A stretch of DNA of 11,000 bases, from NCBI GenBank assembly GCA_009760855.2, contig WPIO01000013.1, forward strand, positions 3,961,501 to 3,972,500, read 5' to 3'. The notes under the pieces are model-generated. The model was not told the origin of the DNA, did not search any database, and saw only the letters and a program-made list of their open reading frames with translations. The DNA comes from Cristatella mucedo (lineage: Eukaryota; Bryozoa; Phylactolaemata; Cristatellidae). Made by a program: the position numbers and the translations under genes. Every line of letters starts with the position of its first letter. The stretch's first letter is position 1. Positions 1-7,204 of the stretch are shown here, in pieces.

Positions 1-1
1 C

Positions 2-1250
2 TGTAGTGCATCATCAACCCCACACGCAATAACACAGGAAGAACTAAATGACCTGGTGAGTGATTTGGACTTGTTCAATACAAAGGCATAGTTTCTATGA
101 TCAAGACCCCAACAATGGAATCTTCTCGAAGAAGGTGCAACATTTAATTTTTATCAAAAGTGCCGCCAGCACTTGGAGCCTTTCTTCAGAAAGAAAAGTG
201 ATCTGGTATTCTGTTCCAATATTGAGGGCTTCACGAGCGCCCTGAAAATTACTCGTGACCTACAAGAATGGAGGCTATTTGTTGACTCTTCAAAACTGAG
301 CCTTAAGGCAGTGCTTTGTACCATGGAAACCGTCTTCCATATATTCCAGTTTGCTGTCCACATGAAAGAGACATACGACAAATTAAAGCAGCTACAGAAT
401 TCCATTGAGTATAACAAGTACAGCTGGCCCCTCTGTGGTGATTCGAAGGTAGTCGCCCTTTAAATGGGACTGCAACAGGAATATACGAGCTGCATGTGTT
501 TCTGGTGTGAGTGGGACAGCAGAGCAAGGAAATTAGGAAATGCCGAGCAAGGAAAGGAACTTTCAGAAGGAATTGACGCTCAGAACGCGTGCAGCATTTA
601 GAAGAATGGAGAAGAAGAATATCCACCACGCAGCAGCTGCTCTGGTTGAGGCTTGCAAAATCCTGCTACCAAAATCCCTTCGCATCAAACTAGGTTTGAT
701 GAAGAACTTTGTGAAAGCCATGGGCCGGACTTCTCCAGCGCTCCGAGGTTGTACCTGCATGAAAGACTCCTTCGACTCAGCGAAGCAAAGATTCAAGAAG
801 GATTTTTGTGGGTCCTCAGATTTGAGAGCTCTTCAAAGATGACCGGTTCAACAACTTGCTGCAGGGTGATGCAAAACAACCGTGGGATGCTTTTGTCCAG
901 TGTCTGCAAACTTCACATCGGGAATGCTAGGGCAGATAGGCTACAAGGGACCATTGGAAAACATGCTTATGCAGCTTCCGAAACAAGGCGGGTGCAATAT
1001 GTCTCCAGAGATCCACTTCTTTCATTCCCATTTGGATTTCTTGCCTGACAATTGGGGTTTAGGGTTAGTGATGATGAGCATGGCGAACGTTTTCGTATTA
1101 AAGATATCGCAACAAAGGAACAAAGGAAACCAAGGAAAGTTGTCCACTGCAACGTTGGCTGACTGCTGCTGGACACTCCCTAGAGATGTTCACAAACAAC
1201 TGTACAAGTGACAGGCGAAGAAATCTAAGATGTCTATGTCTATGACCTAA
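2..1250 (+). pseudogene. Broken copy of a dispersed, uncharacterised multi-copy invertebrate protein family
   Basis: Reading through stops and frame changes gives one continuous protein-like string. Segments in order are ITQEELNDLVSDLDL (about 29-73), EWRLFVDSSKLSLKAVL (267-317), HMKETYDKLKQL (359-394), WPLCGDSKVVAL (427-460), IKLGLMKNFVKAM (684-722), LSEAKIQEGF (776-805), GGCNMSPEIHFFHSHLDFLP (987-1046), DDEHGERF (1070-1093) and LADCCWTLPRD (1161-1193). From memory, this order matches uncharacterised proteins present in many copies in aphids, ticks and Hydra, ending in HSHLDFFP, DEHGERFHQDI and DYCW motifs. No catalytic domain or function is known to me. In-frame stops lie at 89-91, 98-100, 461-463 and 1209-1211. 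The frame switches at least six times between about 520 and 1140, so no product is possible. The left end runs off the window. No intron is evident, which suits a retrocopy or mobile-element gene. Family assignment is recollection; decay is read directly. Confidence 0.7.
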
Positions 1251-1820
1251 TTTTTACAGGTATTAACCGTAGTGCTTCCGCTATTGACATGTTGTGTTTC
1301 GTGATATAAACATTGGTTTATTGCAGATTGCGAAAAATTAGAGCCGATTTTGCACTTCGACCGTCATATTCATAACGAGCTCATACAAAGGGAAAAGAAA
1401 CGACTAATTTTATTTCCGAAACACAAATTTTGTAAAATATTGTTGACCAGTATTACAGGCACCACGGTAGCAGCCATGGCGTACAGCAGTTGTCTCGCGT
1501 GACGCGGAGCACCTCCGAACTGGTTGCCGGCGTAAAGCCACGGGGGTGCAACTCCTCGCGTCTGCCACAATGCCGTTAGCGAAACTCCTGCCTTGCAGAG
1601 AGACAAGTGCACAACTGTTTTACTATTATTATACGACAGGCTAGCATCCCGCTTTAATACAACGCGTATCAGGTTCCTAACTTCTGTCTTTCAGGAACCG
1701 TAGAATAAATTTCGGCACTCATAATTTGTCGGATCTAGAATGTTGCCGTTTCGCCGTCTCTTTTCTCCCTTAAGACCTGCCCGCTCTGCATTTGTTATTT
1801 CTACCTCTTTTGTTGAAAAG
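1251..1820. other. Unexplained non-coding stretch with a GC-rich block
   Basis: I see no gene or recognised repeat here. The part at about 1455-1610 is clearly richer in G and C than its AT-rich flanks and contains CpG-rich words such as gtctcgcgtgacgcgg. The only open frames are short and have no recognisable motif. A small inverted repeat (ggttcct at 1672-1678, aggaacc at 1693-1699) is too short to interpret. Confidence 0.4.
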
Positions 1821-2033
1821 AATAATATCAGGGATTAGAGTAAACATAATCTCAGATATTTACTCTAATCTCAGATATTAGTCTGAGATTAGAATAAGTA
1901 TATGAAGAGATTCTAGTAAATATTTGAGAGCAATATTATCTTAGTATAGAGTAAATATCTGAGACTATTACCTGAGAATAGAATAGCTAAGTAAGAATAA
2001 TAATAATATCTGAGATTAGACGAGGTTCCTGCG
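1821..2033. repeat. Degenerate AT-rich repeat with units in both orientations
   Basis: A word close to atatctgagattagagtaa recurs about eight times with substitutions, on both strands. The first part holds two strong palindromes. The arms gattagagtaaa (1833-1844) and tttactctaatc (1859-1870) are perfect 12-bp complements. The arms taatctcaga (1866-1875) and tctgagatta (1882-1891) are perfect 10-bp complements around six bases. Later direct copies include tagagtaaatatctgagac (about 1946-1964) and atatctgagattaga (about 2008-2022). The block is AT-rich with no coding potential. It could be a decayed minisatellite that suffered an inversion, or the remains of a small foldback element. I do not recognise the family. 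Confidence 0.65.
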
Positions 2034-2046
2034 ATCAATTGAGTGG

Positions 2047-2064
2047 TCCATCCATCCATCCATC
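2047..2064. repeat. (TCCA) microsatellite
   Basis: About 4.5 uninterrupted copies of the tetranucleotide tcca, directly after the degenerate AT-rich repeat. Confidence 0.85.
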
Positions 2065-2672
2065 AAAGGGAGCAGTAAAAGTAGCTACCGCGAAAGCCCT
2101 GCCTCTTTCCAGGAGCAACGACCTTGTTTCTTTTGTCATTCATGCAAACCAGCTGCTTACCGTAAGATTCCTTTTACAATTTTCAATATTACCACGATCA
2201 TGAAAATAGTTAACTGGGCTTAAAGTAAAATCTACGAATTGTCGTTCCTTTGCTTGCAGCACCAATCTGTCAGGAGCAGCGCGAGACGCAGCGATCTCGT
2301 CGTCACATTCTCTTTTACGACAATCCTTATTGAGGACGTGGCCATTTGAAGCGCTGGCTCGGACTACGAGTACGAGTCAAGAGTAGGAAACAAGAAGAAG
2401 AAGAAGGAACTGAGGCTCACAGCAATTTCTGAATCCAATCGGCTGGTGTGTGTCGGAGGTGGGCGTCAAAGTGGATAAGGTGCTAAGACTTGAGAGATTC
2501 TAATGCATCTGTTCAGTAAGCTAAACTCTAGAGGACTACACGACATTTTATTATTTTTCTTTCGAGCCACGATCTCTCTTTGTGGATAGTTTTGCAGCCT
2601 AGCGACAATTACGTTGGCATTTACAAGTAAGTGTGGCCCGTGTGTTCTAGCAGGAATTCTCTGCGTAATATT
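2065..2672. other. Unexplained non-coding stretch
   Basis: No gene, LINE or SINE similarity that I can recognise. The only simple-sequence feature is a short (AAG) run at 2392-2406. The stretch ends at the ATT-rich tail of the LINE-B copy that starts at 2673. Confidence 0.4.
2392..2406. repeat. (AAG)5 microsatellite
   Basis: Five perfect aag units in otherwise unremarkable sequence. Confidence 0.8.
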
Positions 2673-3717
2673 GATAATAATAATAATAACAATAATGATA
2701 CGTTTGATAAAGCACCCTCAGAGAACTCAATCTCTTTCTAGGCAATTTAAATTAGCTGCAAAGGAAGCACGATCGAATGGTTAGTGGTAGCATGCTCAAC
2801 AAACAACAAGACTAACATGGTTGGTAGTGACATGCACAGGGTCAGCATGCAAGTGTGGTTAGTGGCAGCACGAAATAAGTCAGCGCGCATAGGCACTTTA
2901 AAAGACGAATCACAAGAACCTACTAAATACTGTCATAAATAGATGCGTTTTTAGTTTCTTTTTAAATGTGGACAAATCAGGAGATGTCGCGACGCAGGTC
3001 GGGAGTGAGTTCCAGGCTTTGGGAGCATACGAAATAAAGGTACGATCTCCAAAAGATTTGAGATTTGTACTAGTATGAGTAAACAGTTGGATTTCAAAAA
3101 GCGGGTGGGACGATGCTTAGCCTGGTGGCGCAGTGGATCTGATAGATAGGCTGGAGCCAAAGAATTAAGGGACCTACAAGTGAGTGACAGAACCTTGAGT
3201 CGATCTGTTGCTTGACTGGGAGCCACTGCAGGTCGGAGAGAAGTGGTGTGATGTGGTAATTGCGACGGTCATGACAGATAATCCTAGCTGCAGAGTTTTG
3301 CACCAACTGTAAGTGCCTGATTGCACATGCCGGTAGACCAGCAAGCAGTGAGTTACAAAAGTCAAGACGGGATGTCACAAATCCATGGACCAATTTAAAT
3401 GTGATATCCCCGTCTAGCAAGCACAAACTTTAGCAATGTTATATAGCTGAAAGAAGGCAGGCTTGACTGTGGAGCTGATATGATCCTCTAATCAAATGTA
3501 ATTTGGGATCATAGCACAACTAGATTTCGCGGAGATTCAACAGGAGATATGCTGGCAGAGCCAATTTCGAGAATTTAGGCTTTCCAATCTCTGAGTCACG
3601 CGTGTTTGCCCATAACTAGTAAGCTGGTTTGTCCTCATTCAATTTAAGAAAGTTTGCTGCCATCCATATGCGGATGTCATCAATACATGCAGTGCTTCCG
3701 CCGATTCAACCAAGTTC
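2673..3717 (-). mobile_element. LINE-B: 3' half of a CR1/L2-group non-LTR retrotransposon
   Basis: On the minus strand this carries the distal part of a reverse-transcriptase ORF (3717 down to 2910), then a 3' UTR of about 235 bp (2909 to about 2700), and ends in an ATT-rich tail (2675-2699 on the plus strand: ataataataataac and related). The UTR is shared with two other pieces in this window (5551-5804 plus, 7205-7445 minus), which shows it is a real repeat end and not unique DNA. The copy appears 5'-truncated at about 3717, because protein similarity stops there before the YADD region. It is decayed and non-autonomous. It differs in sequence from LINE-A and ends in ATT units, where LINE-A ends in TAATG units. 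Confidence 0.8.
2910..3717 (-). pseudogene. Reverse-transcriptase C-terminal fragment of LINE-B
   Basis: Translating the minus strand with frame changes gives motifs in the order typical of CR1/L2 reverse transcriptases. After the YADD region comes DIRIWMAANFLKLNEDK (about 3685-3635). Then come [19 protein letters not shown] (about 3390-3333), [12 protein letters not shown] (about 3315-3280), [11 protein letters not shown] (about 3235-3203), [12 protein letters not shown] (about 3165-3130), PKAWNSLP (about 3025-3002) and the terminal STFKKKLKTHLF (about 2977-2942). The likely natural stop is at 2910-2912. Frameshifts near 3200 and 3060, plus stops between about 3630 and 3430, make it inactive. 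The catalytic YADD segment is missing. Confidence 0.78.
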
Positions 3718-3839
3718 ACATAACTTATGTGCTCAAAATTTGCTTGCTTAGATTAAAAAAGGAATTTTGAAGACAACGAGATTTTTTGCGAACTAAATAA
3801 TCAGGAAAAATGTTTCTCTCCATTATATGGCGTTCTCCA
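3718..3839. other. Short spacer between two divergent LINEs
   Basis: AT-rich sequence with no recognisable coding similarity. It lies between the truncated start of LINE-B (minus) and the indistinct start of the plus-strand LINE-A copy. Confidence 0.35.
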
Positions 3840-3929
3840 GTAAACATTTTTTTAGCGTATAATAACAGTCTGTGGGCGACAATTTAGCTGCAAAATTGTG
3901 GCCCCAGTAGTGGAGTCAGGAGGTAGGGG

Positions 3930-4402
3930 AGGGCATTTATTCCTTGCCTTATAATTGTGAGCATAACTGCCTCCTTAATGCCCCTCTGACTTGAAGCAAT
4001 TTTTGAATTGCAACCTCAGACTTTCGCTAGGAGATTTTCCGAGGTATTCGCATGCGATGTGGATATCCTAATAAGGTCTAGTAAAATGACCCCATGTCTT
4101 GAAGTCATACCGACTCTCTGTGGTTTCACTGGCAGACAAACGTGGCCGATTCACAACTAAAATAGCTAATGCTTATATGTAAAATGGGTTGTACCCGAGT
4201 AGTCCTTCAAATCGGCAATCGTCATGCCGATGCTTAAAAAGCCTCGATTACGTACAGAGGTTTTCGCCAACGTTTTCACCCAGTTTTTCTTCTTCCTTTT
4301 TATCAAAGATTCTTGAAAAATTTTCAAGTAGCTTGTAGCATTGAAAAACACGGGTAGAAAAGTTTCAATTTCAAACAGGGTTCAAGAAACAGCACTCCAC
4401 TG
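3930..4402 (+). pseudogene. LINE-A linker between endonuclease and reverse transcriptase (decayed)
   Basis: This matches the minus-strand LINE-A copy at about 10260-9830. The recognisable part is the LINE block with KSFKSAIVRPILKKP in the other copy. Here it is degenerate, with wording equivalent to SFKSAIVMPMLKKP at about 4203-4244. It is followed by the leucine-rich stretch leading into the first reverse-transcriptase block. It ends at cactccactg, where SINE copy 1 is inserted. No open frame of useful length survives. Confidence 0.65.
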
Positions 4403-4587
4403 ATAATAAATAATAAAAATACCTAGCTCATTTGACAGCTTTTTTTGCGTAGCGACTGAAAAGCCTTTACTTCTATCCCCGCCGCTTGTAGAGTCTATAA
4501 ATAATTGCCACCGCAGGATTTGAACCCATGACCTCAGCTCCGAGGTCGTGAAAAGCAACCGCCTTATCAAGTGCGCCATCAAGGCTG
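4403..4587 (-). mobile_element. tRNA-derived SINE, copy 1, inserted in LINE-A
   Basis: Read on the minus strand from about 4587, the element starts with a tRNA-like head. A box A-like segment is at 4559-4578 (tggcgcacttgataaggcgg). A box B with one mismatch to GGTTCGAATCC is at 4516-4526 (ggttcaaatcc). A body of about 100 bp follows, with gtaaaggcttttcagtcgct, and then an AT-rich tail (4403-4425). The same head and body occur at 6081-6413. The flanks join perfectly in LINE-A (cactccactg then gagctgcactcg), so this is an insertion. I see no convincing target-site duplication beyond about 3-4 bp. SINEs of this type are transcribed by RNA polymerase III and mobilised by a partner LINE; the partner is not identifiable here. 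Confidence 0.78.
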
Positions 4588-5550
4588 GAGCTGCACTCGT
4601 CCGTGGAACCGATGACATATTATGCAGCAACGATGACGGTAATGCCACTGCTCCATCGCTGCTAGATGTACCAGATGCTTTTGCCACTATCGATAACGAT
4701 ATCTTACTTGAACGATTGATAACAACAATCGATCTGGCAGACAAGGCACTGGAGTGGTTCAAACTTACTTGTCCGATCGTGTTCAATCCTTGTTGTGTGT
4801 GGGTTAGGTCTCACTCAACAGACCAGTCACCTGTGTAGTCCCACAAGGATCCTACTCGCTCTTTTGCCGTTCTCTATTTAAAGTCAACCCCTCTGAAAAG
4901 CGGTTCGGGCCCTACGGAACTTGCTATCACTTTTATGCTGATTATGCACAGCTGTGTTTATCGTTTAAACCATCGGAGTCTGCTGCAGCAACTGATAAAC
5001 TGAATGCTTGCCTTAAAGAAATTTTATTCTGGATGTCGGAAAATTTCTTTAAACTAAACGAAGTTAAAACGGAACTGCTACTCATAGGACACCCCTCGCG
5101 TGTGGCTGAACTGGAAGACTATGCTCTTCTAAGAGGTAATGCTTTGTGCGACCATCACCTTGTGCTTAGAATTTAGGCATCGTCTTTGCCAGCTGCCTAA
5201 ACTTTGAAAGCTTCTTTAGAAAAATACTTGCACAAATAGCCATCACGTCAGATCTCTATCCAAAGAACTGTCTTCCACGGTGGCTTTCAAAAACATTTAA
5301 CTATGTCCATGGTTCTGTCTTGGCTTGATTATTATAATGCCATTTTGGCCGGTCTTCCGAAAGAATCCACGAGGCCATTGCAACTAGTGATAAATTTGGC
5401 TGCAAGGCTAGCACAATTCCCAGAGGTTTGACCAGGTGTCACCTTTGCTGAAAGAGCTTGGATGGCTGCCAGTTGATCAATTTATACAGAGTAAAATGTT
5501 TATGCTGACCCTCAAAGCACGCCGCGGCTTGGCTGTTTAATACCTATACG
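4588..5550 (+). pseudogene. LINE-A reverse transcriptase, core region (decayed)
   Basis: Resumes LINE-A directly after SINE copy 1. Blocks in order are the remnant of RT motif A (LLDVPDAFATIDN, about 4660-4698), the catalytic block CHFYADYAQLCLSFKPSES (about 4925-4980) and WMSENFFKLNEVKTELLLIG (about 5032-5090). Then come a LNFESFF block (about 5200-5220), WLDYYNAILAGLPKE (about 5323-5366) and AARLA (about 5399-5413). The YADD motif reads YADY at 4934-4945, so one catalytic aspartate is lost. Stops occur between blocks, for example the taa at 5538-5540. The part before the catalytic block carries the remnant of the usual CGVPQGS motif at about 4834-4870, scrambled by indels. It is interrupted at 5551 by a LINE-B fragment. 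Confidence 0.78.
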
Positions 5551-5804
5551 ACAGGCCGCGACTTGGTGACATTTGAAGAGAAGCTGTGCATTCATCTTTC
5601 TATCACATAATTTAGTGGCATTATGCTGCCACTAACCGTATTTGTATGCTGACCCGGTGCATGTCACCACAAACCATGCTATGCTTGTTGACAGTGAGCC
5701 GATTACCACTAACCATTCGACCTAGCTTCCTTTGCAGCACATGTAAAATGCCAGGACAGAGATTAAATTCTCTGAGGGCATTATGCAAATTTATTATTAT
5801 TATA
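5551..5804 (+). mobile_element. LINE-B 3' end (5'-truncated), inserted in LINE-A
   Basis: This short dead-on-arrival copy contains the last codons of LINE-B (equivalent to TFKKKLKTHLF, about 5568-5600) and the full 3' UTR, ending in ttattattattat at 5791-5803. It matches the reverse complement of 2673-2985. Shared words include gctgccactaacc (5625-5637), catgctgacc, accactaaccattcga (5705-5720) and ctctgagggca (5770-5780). LINE-A resumes straight after it with gaacttctgcaccagtttca (5811-5830). Only a 3-4 bp target-site duplication is possible at the ends. Severe 5' truncation is the normal outcome of target-primed reverse transcription. Confidence 0.8.
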
Positions 5805-5811
5805 GCAATTT

Positions 5812-6080
5812 GAACTTCTGCACCAGTTTCAGCCTCCTCGCGCCCTCGGGCCCTTAATGGAAAATAAATTAGCTGTTTCGTTCCTGCATTTTAAGACAGC
5901 TGGCGACAGAAGCTTTGGCTCTGCAGTTCCTAGACTGTGATAAAATGATGAATTGTTTTTATTCTTTTCTTTTAGACTGTGGAACTCACTTCCACAATTC
6001 TTACGCAACGACATCTACTCTCTTACTGCCGACCACGGGACATCCTTTTCTGCCGTCCTGACTAGCTACTTAAATGCTAA
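5812..6080 (+). pseudogene. LINE-A reverse transcriptase C-terminal region (decayed)
   Basis: Continues LINE-A after the LINE-B insert. Motifs are ENKLAVSFLHFKTAGDRSFG (about 5859-5920), RLWNSLPQFLRNDIYS (about 5969-6022) and TSFSAVLTSYLNA (about 6040-6078). They match the other LINE-A copy at 8640-8830. A 42-bp insertion flanked by the 9-bp repeat tagactgtg (5931-5939 and 5973-5981) splits the LWNSLP block. The segment ends at gctaa (6076-6080), where SINE copy 2 is inserted. Confidence 0.75.
5931..5981 (+). repeat. 42-bp insertion bounded by a 9-bp direct repeat
   Basis: The sequence tagactgtg occurs at 5931-5939 and again at 5973-5981. The homologous place in the minus LINE-A copy (around 8730) has it once with no extra bases. 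The inserted stretch begins with gt and has a T/C-rich run before ag, which resembles a tiny intron, but its 42 bp would be very short for one. Confidence 0.7.
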
Positions 6081-6126
6081 ATAAATAAACCCTAGCTGAT
6101 CCTAGCTTAATCCTAATCCTATTATA

Positions 6127-6210
<84 letters not shown>

Positions 6211-6413
6211 CTTATATCTATCTATATTATATCTATATATCCTTAATCCTAATCCTAGCTTAAACAGCCTCTTTTTATATAGCGACAGAAGAGCCTTTAC
6301 GGCTATCGCCACCGCGTGCAGTGGCGATAAAGGATCGCCCACCGCAGGAAACGAACCCACGACCTCGGGACCGACGTCGTGAAAGCAACCGCCTTACCTA
6401 GTGTGCCATCACG
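6081..6413 (-). mobile_element. tRNA-derived SINE, copy 2, with expanded (AT) tail
   Basis: Read on the minus strand from 6413, box A is at 6389-6408 (tggcacactaggtaaggcgg) and box B at 6347-6357 (ggttcgtttcc, close to GGTTCGAATCC). The body contains gcgatagccgtaaaggctct and gtcgctatataaaaag (about 6276-6318). It matches SINE copy 1 over head and body. The tail holds repeated ctaggattaggatta words on both sides of a long (AT) run (6134-6205), so the tail has expanded. Flanking gctaa at 6076-6080 and 6414-6418 is a plausible 5-bp target-site duplication. LINE-A coding sequence continues across the insert. Confidence 0.78.
6134..6205. repeat. (AT)36 microsatellite inside the SINE tail
   Basis: A pure 72-bp at dinucleotide run, flanked by imperfect tatatct and atatata repeats (6125-6133, 6206-6240). 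It lies in the tail of SINE copy 2. Its length is likely to vary between individuals and may be imprecise in an assembly. Confidence 0.95.
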
Positions 6414-6542
6414 GCTAATCACCACCTCAGCTGCTCTTCTGACTCAGCTCTGCTTCTCACTTTCTCTTTGCTGTGTGAGACGAAGTCTGTTGGCTACCGA
6501 ATGCGTACCGAAAGCCGCTATCGGACTTCGAGCGTGCTATAG
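6414..6542 (+). pseudogene. LINE-A extreme C-terminus (decayed)
   Basis: Continues the LINE-A ORF after SINE copy 2. Translation gives HLSCSSDSALLLTFSLLCE then TKSVGYRMRTESR, nearly the same as NCSSDSAMLPTFSLLREMKS then AGYRMRTESR in the minus copy at about 8645-8530. It stops at 6540-6542 (tag), slightly earlier than the other copy. The 3' UTR follows to about 6616 (aaactctcctgtgg, then gagttacagacgtagttgc). Confidence 0.78.
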
Positions 6543-6616
6543 AAAACTCTCCTGTGGAGCGCCCACTTTGTCTTCGCGGCTTAGTAGAGTTACAGACGTA
6601 GTTGCATGCATATAAT

Positions 6617-7204
6617 GGGGTCGGCGACCTGAGCTTCTCATCCTTATTCGCACGCCTCAAATGTCCCCAAAGACGAAATTAAGTCATATTTCCACCCAAT
6701 GAGCAGCCGCCCGGTTCGTATCGAATAAGCGCCATGATTGTGTGCTATAATTTTCCACCAATCATTGTGCGTCTTGGGCTGCCTGCATACAAGTGCTGAA
6801 AGTCTTACCCTGTGCACAGCAATCTTGTCCCCTGAATATAAAAATCCTGGCTACGCCTCCGTTGGTCCAAGTAGCATCTGTGCTGCTATTGTCTAACTTT
6901 AGTTGCATCTGGATGTCGCTCTGGCAACAATTAATGCATTGCATAGCTCCGCGAGTGCACGCATGAGTAATTTTTGGAACGTACGCTATCGCGGAAGGTT
7001 TTCTATTTTTGTTAACGACGGAGCTAATATTGACCCTGACCGTGCCAAAATACTTGGCCTACTTTACTTTTATGCTTTAAAATAATATATGCTGCTCTAG
7101 GCTTTAAGATGCTGTTCTAAATCATTTGATAATGTCTTGAGAACAGCAAGGGCGCAATGGCTGCTCTGAATGTCGCGCGAATGCCTAGACATAGTCTCTA
7201 TTGG
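6617..7204. other. Unexplained stretch with one transposon-end-like motif
   Basis: No coding similarity. On the minus strand, 6829-6861 reads ggaggcgtagccaggatttt and then tatattcagggg. This resembles ends I recall from several animal DNA transposons (CAGGGGCGTAGCCAGG), but no inverted partner is visible. The rest carries only short open frames without motifs. Confidence 0.35.

Larger units (their letters stand above)
3840..6616 (+). mobile_element. LINE-A plus-strand copy: old L2-like LINE broken by three nested insertions
   Basis: This aligns piece by piece with the reverse complement of the better preserved LINE-A copy at 8428-11000. Matching blocks include ttttccgaggt then gcatgcgatgtgg (4035-4063), ctgtggtttcactggcagac (4118-4137), ccttcaaatcggcaatcg (4204-4221), aatttctttaaactaaacga (5042-5061) and ttcttacgcaacgacat (5998-6014), down to the 3' UTR (about 6543-6616). 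Three inserts interrupt it: 4403-4587 (SINE), 5551-5804 (LINE-B 3' end) and 6081-6413 (SINE). When these are skipped, the LINE-A match resumes within a few bases at each junction. The left edge is vague because similarity fades between about 3930 and 3840, and the endonuclease is not visible. Many stops and frameshifts make it a dead fossil, older than its inserts. Confidence 0.8.

Noticed and set aside
1370-1612. An 80-codon minus-strand open frame
   Set aside because: No motif, biased composition follows the GC-rich block, and there is no supporting context.
1667-1702. Splice-acceptor-like cttctgtctttcag before gaaccg
   Set aside because: No open frame or exon-like similarity follows, and such T/C-rich tracts before ag are common by chance.
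3121-3142. Plus-strand tggcgcagtggatctga looks like a tRNA or SINE box A
   Set aside because: There is no box B at the right distance. The same bases encode the SYLSDPLR-type block of the LINE-B reverse transcriptase on the minus strand, which explains them.
4500-4590. A functional tRNA gene on the minus strand
   Set aside because: Box A and box B are present, but the head continues into a SINE body, is repeated at 6340-6413, and does not give a clean cloverleaf by eye. It is the SINE head.
6086-6262. Repeated cctaa and ttaatcct words suggested telomeric repeats
   Set aside because: The units are irregular (cctagctta, atcctaatccta), few, and lie in the tail of a SINE next to an AT run. There is no tandem array.
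6133-6360. A minus-strand open frame ending in alternating Tyr-Ile
   Set aside because: It is simply the translation of the (AT) microsatellite and SINE body.
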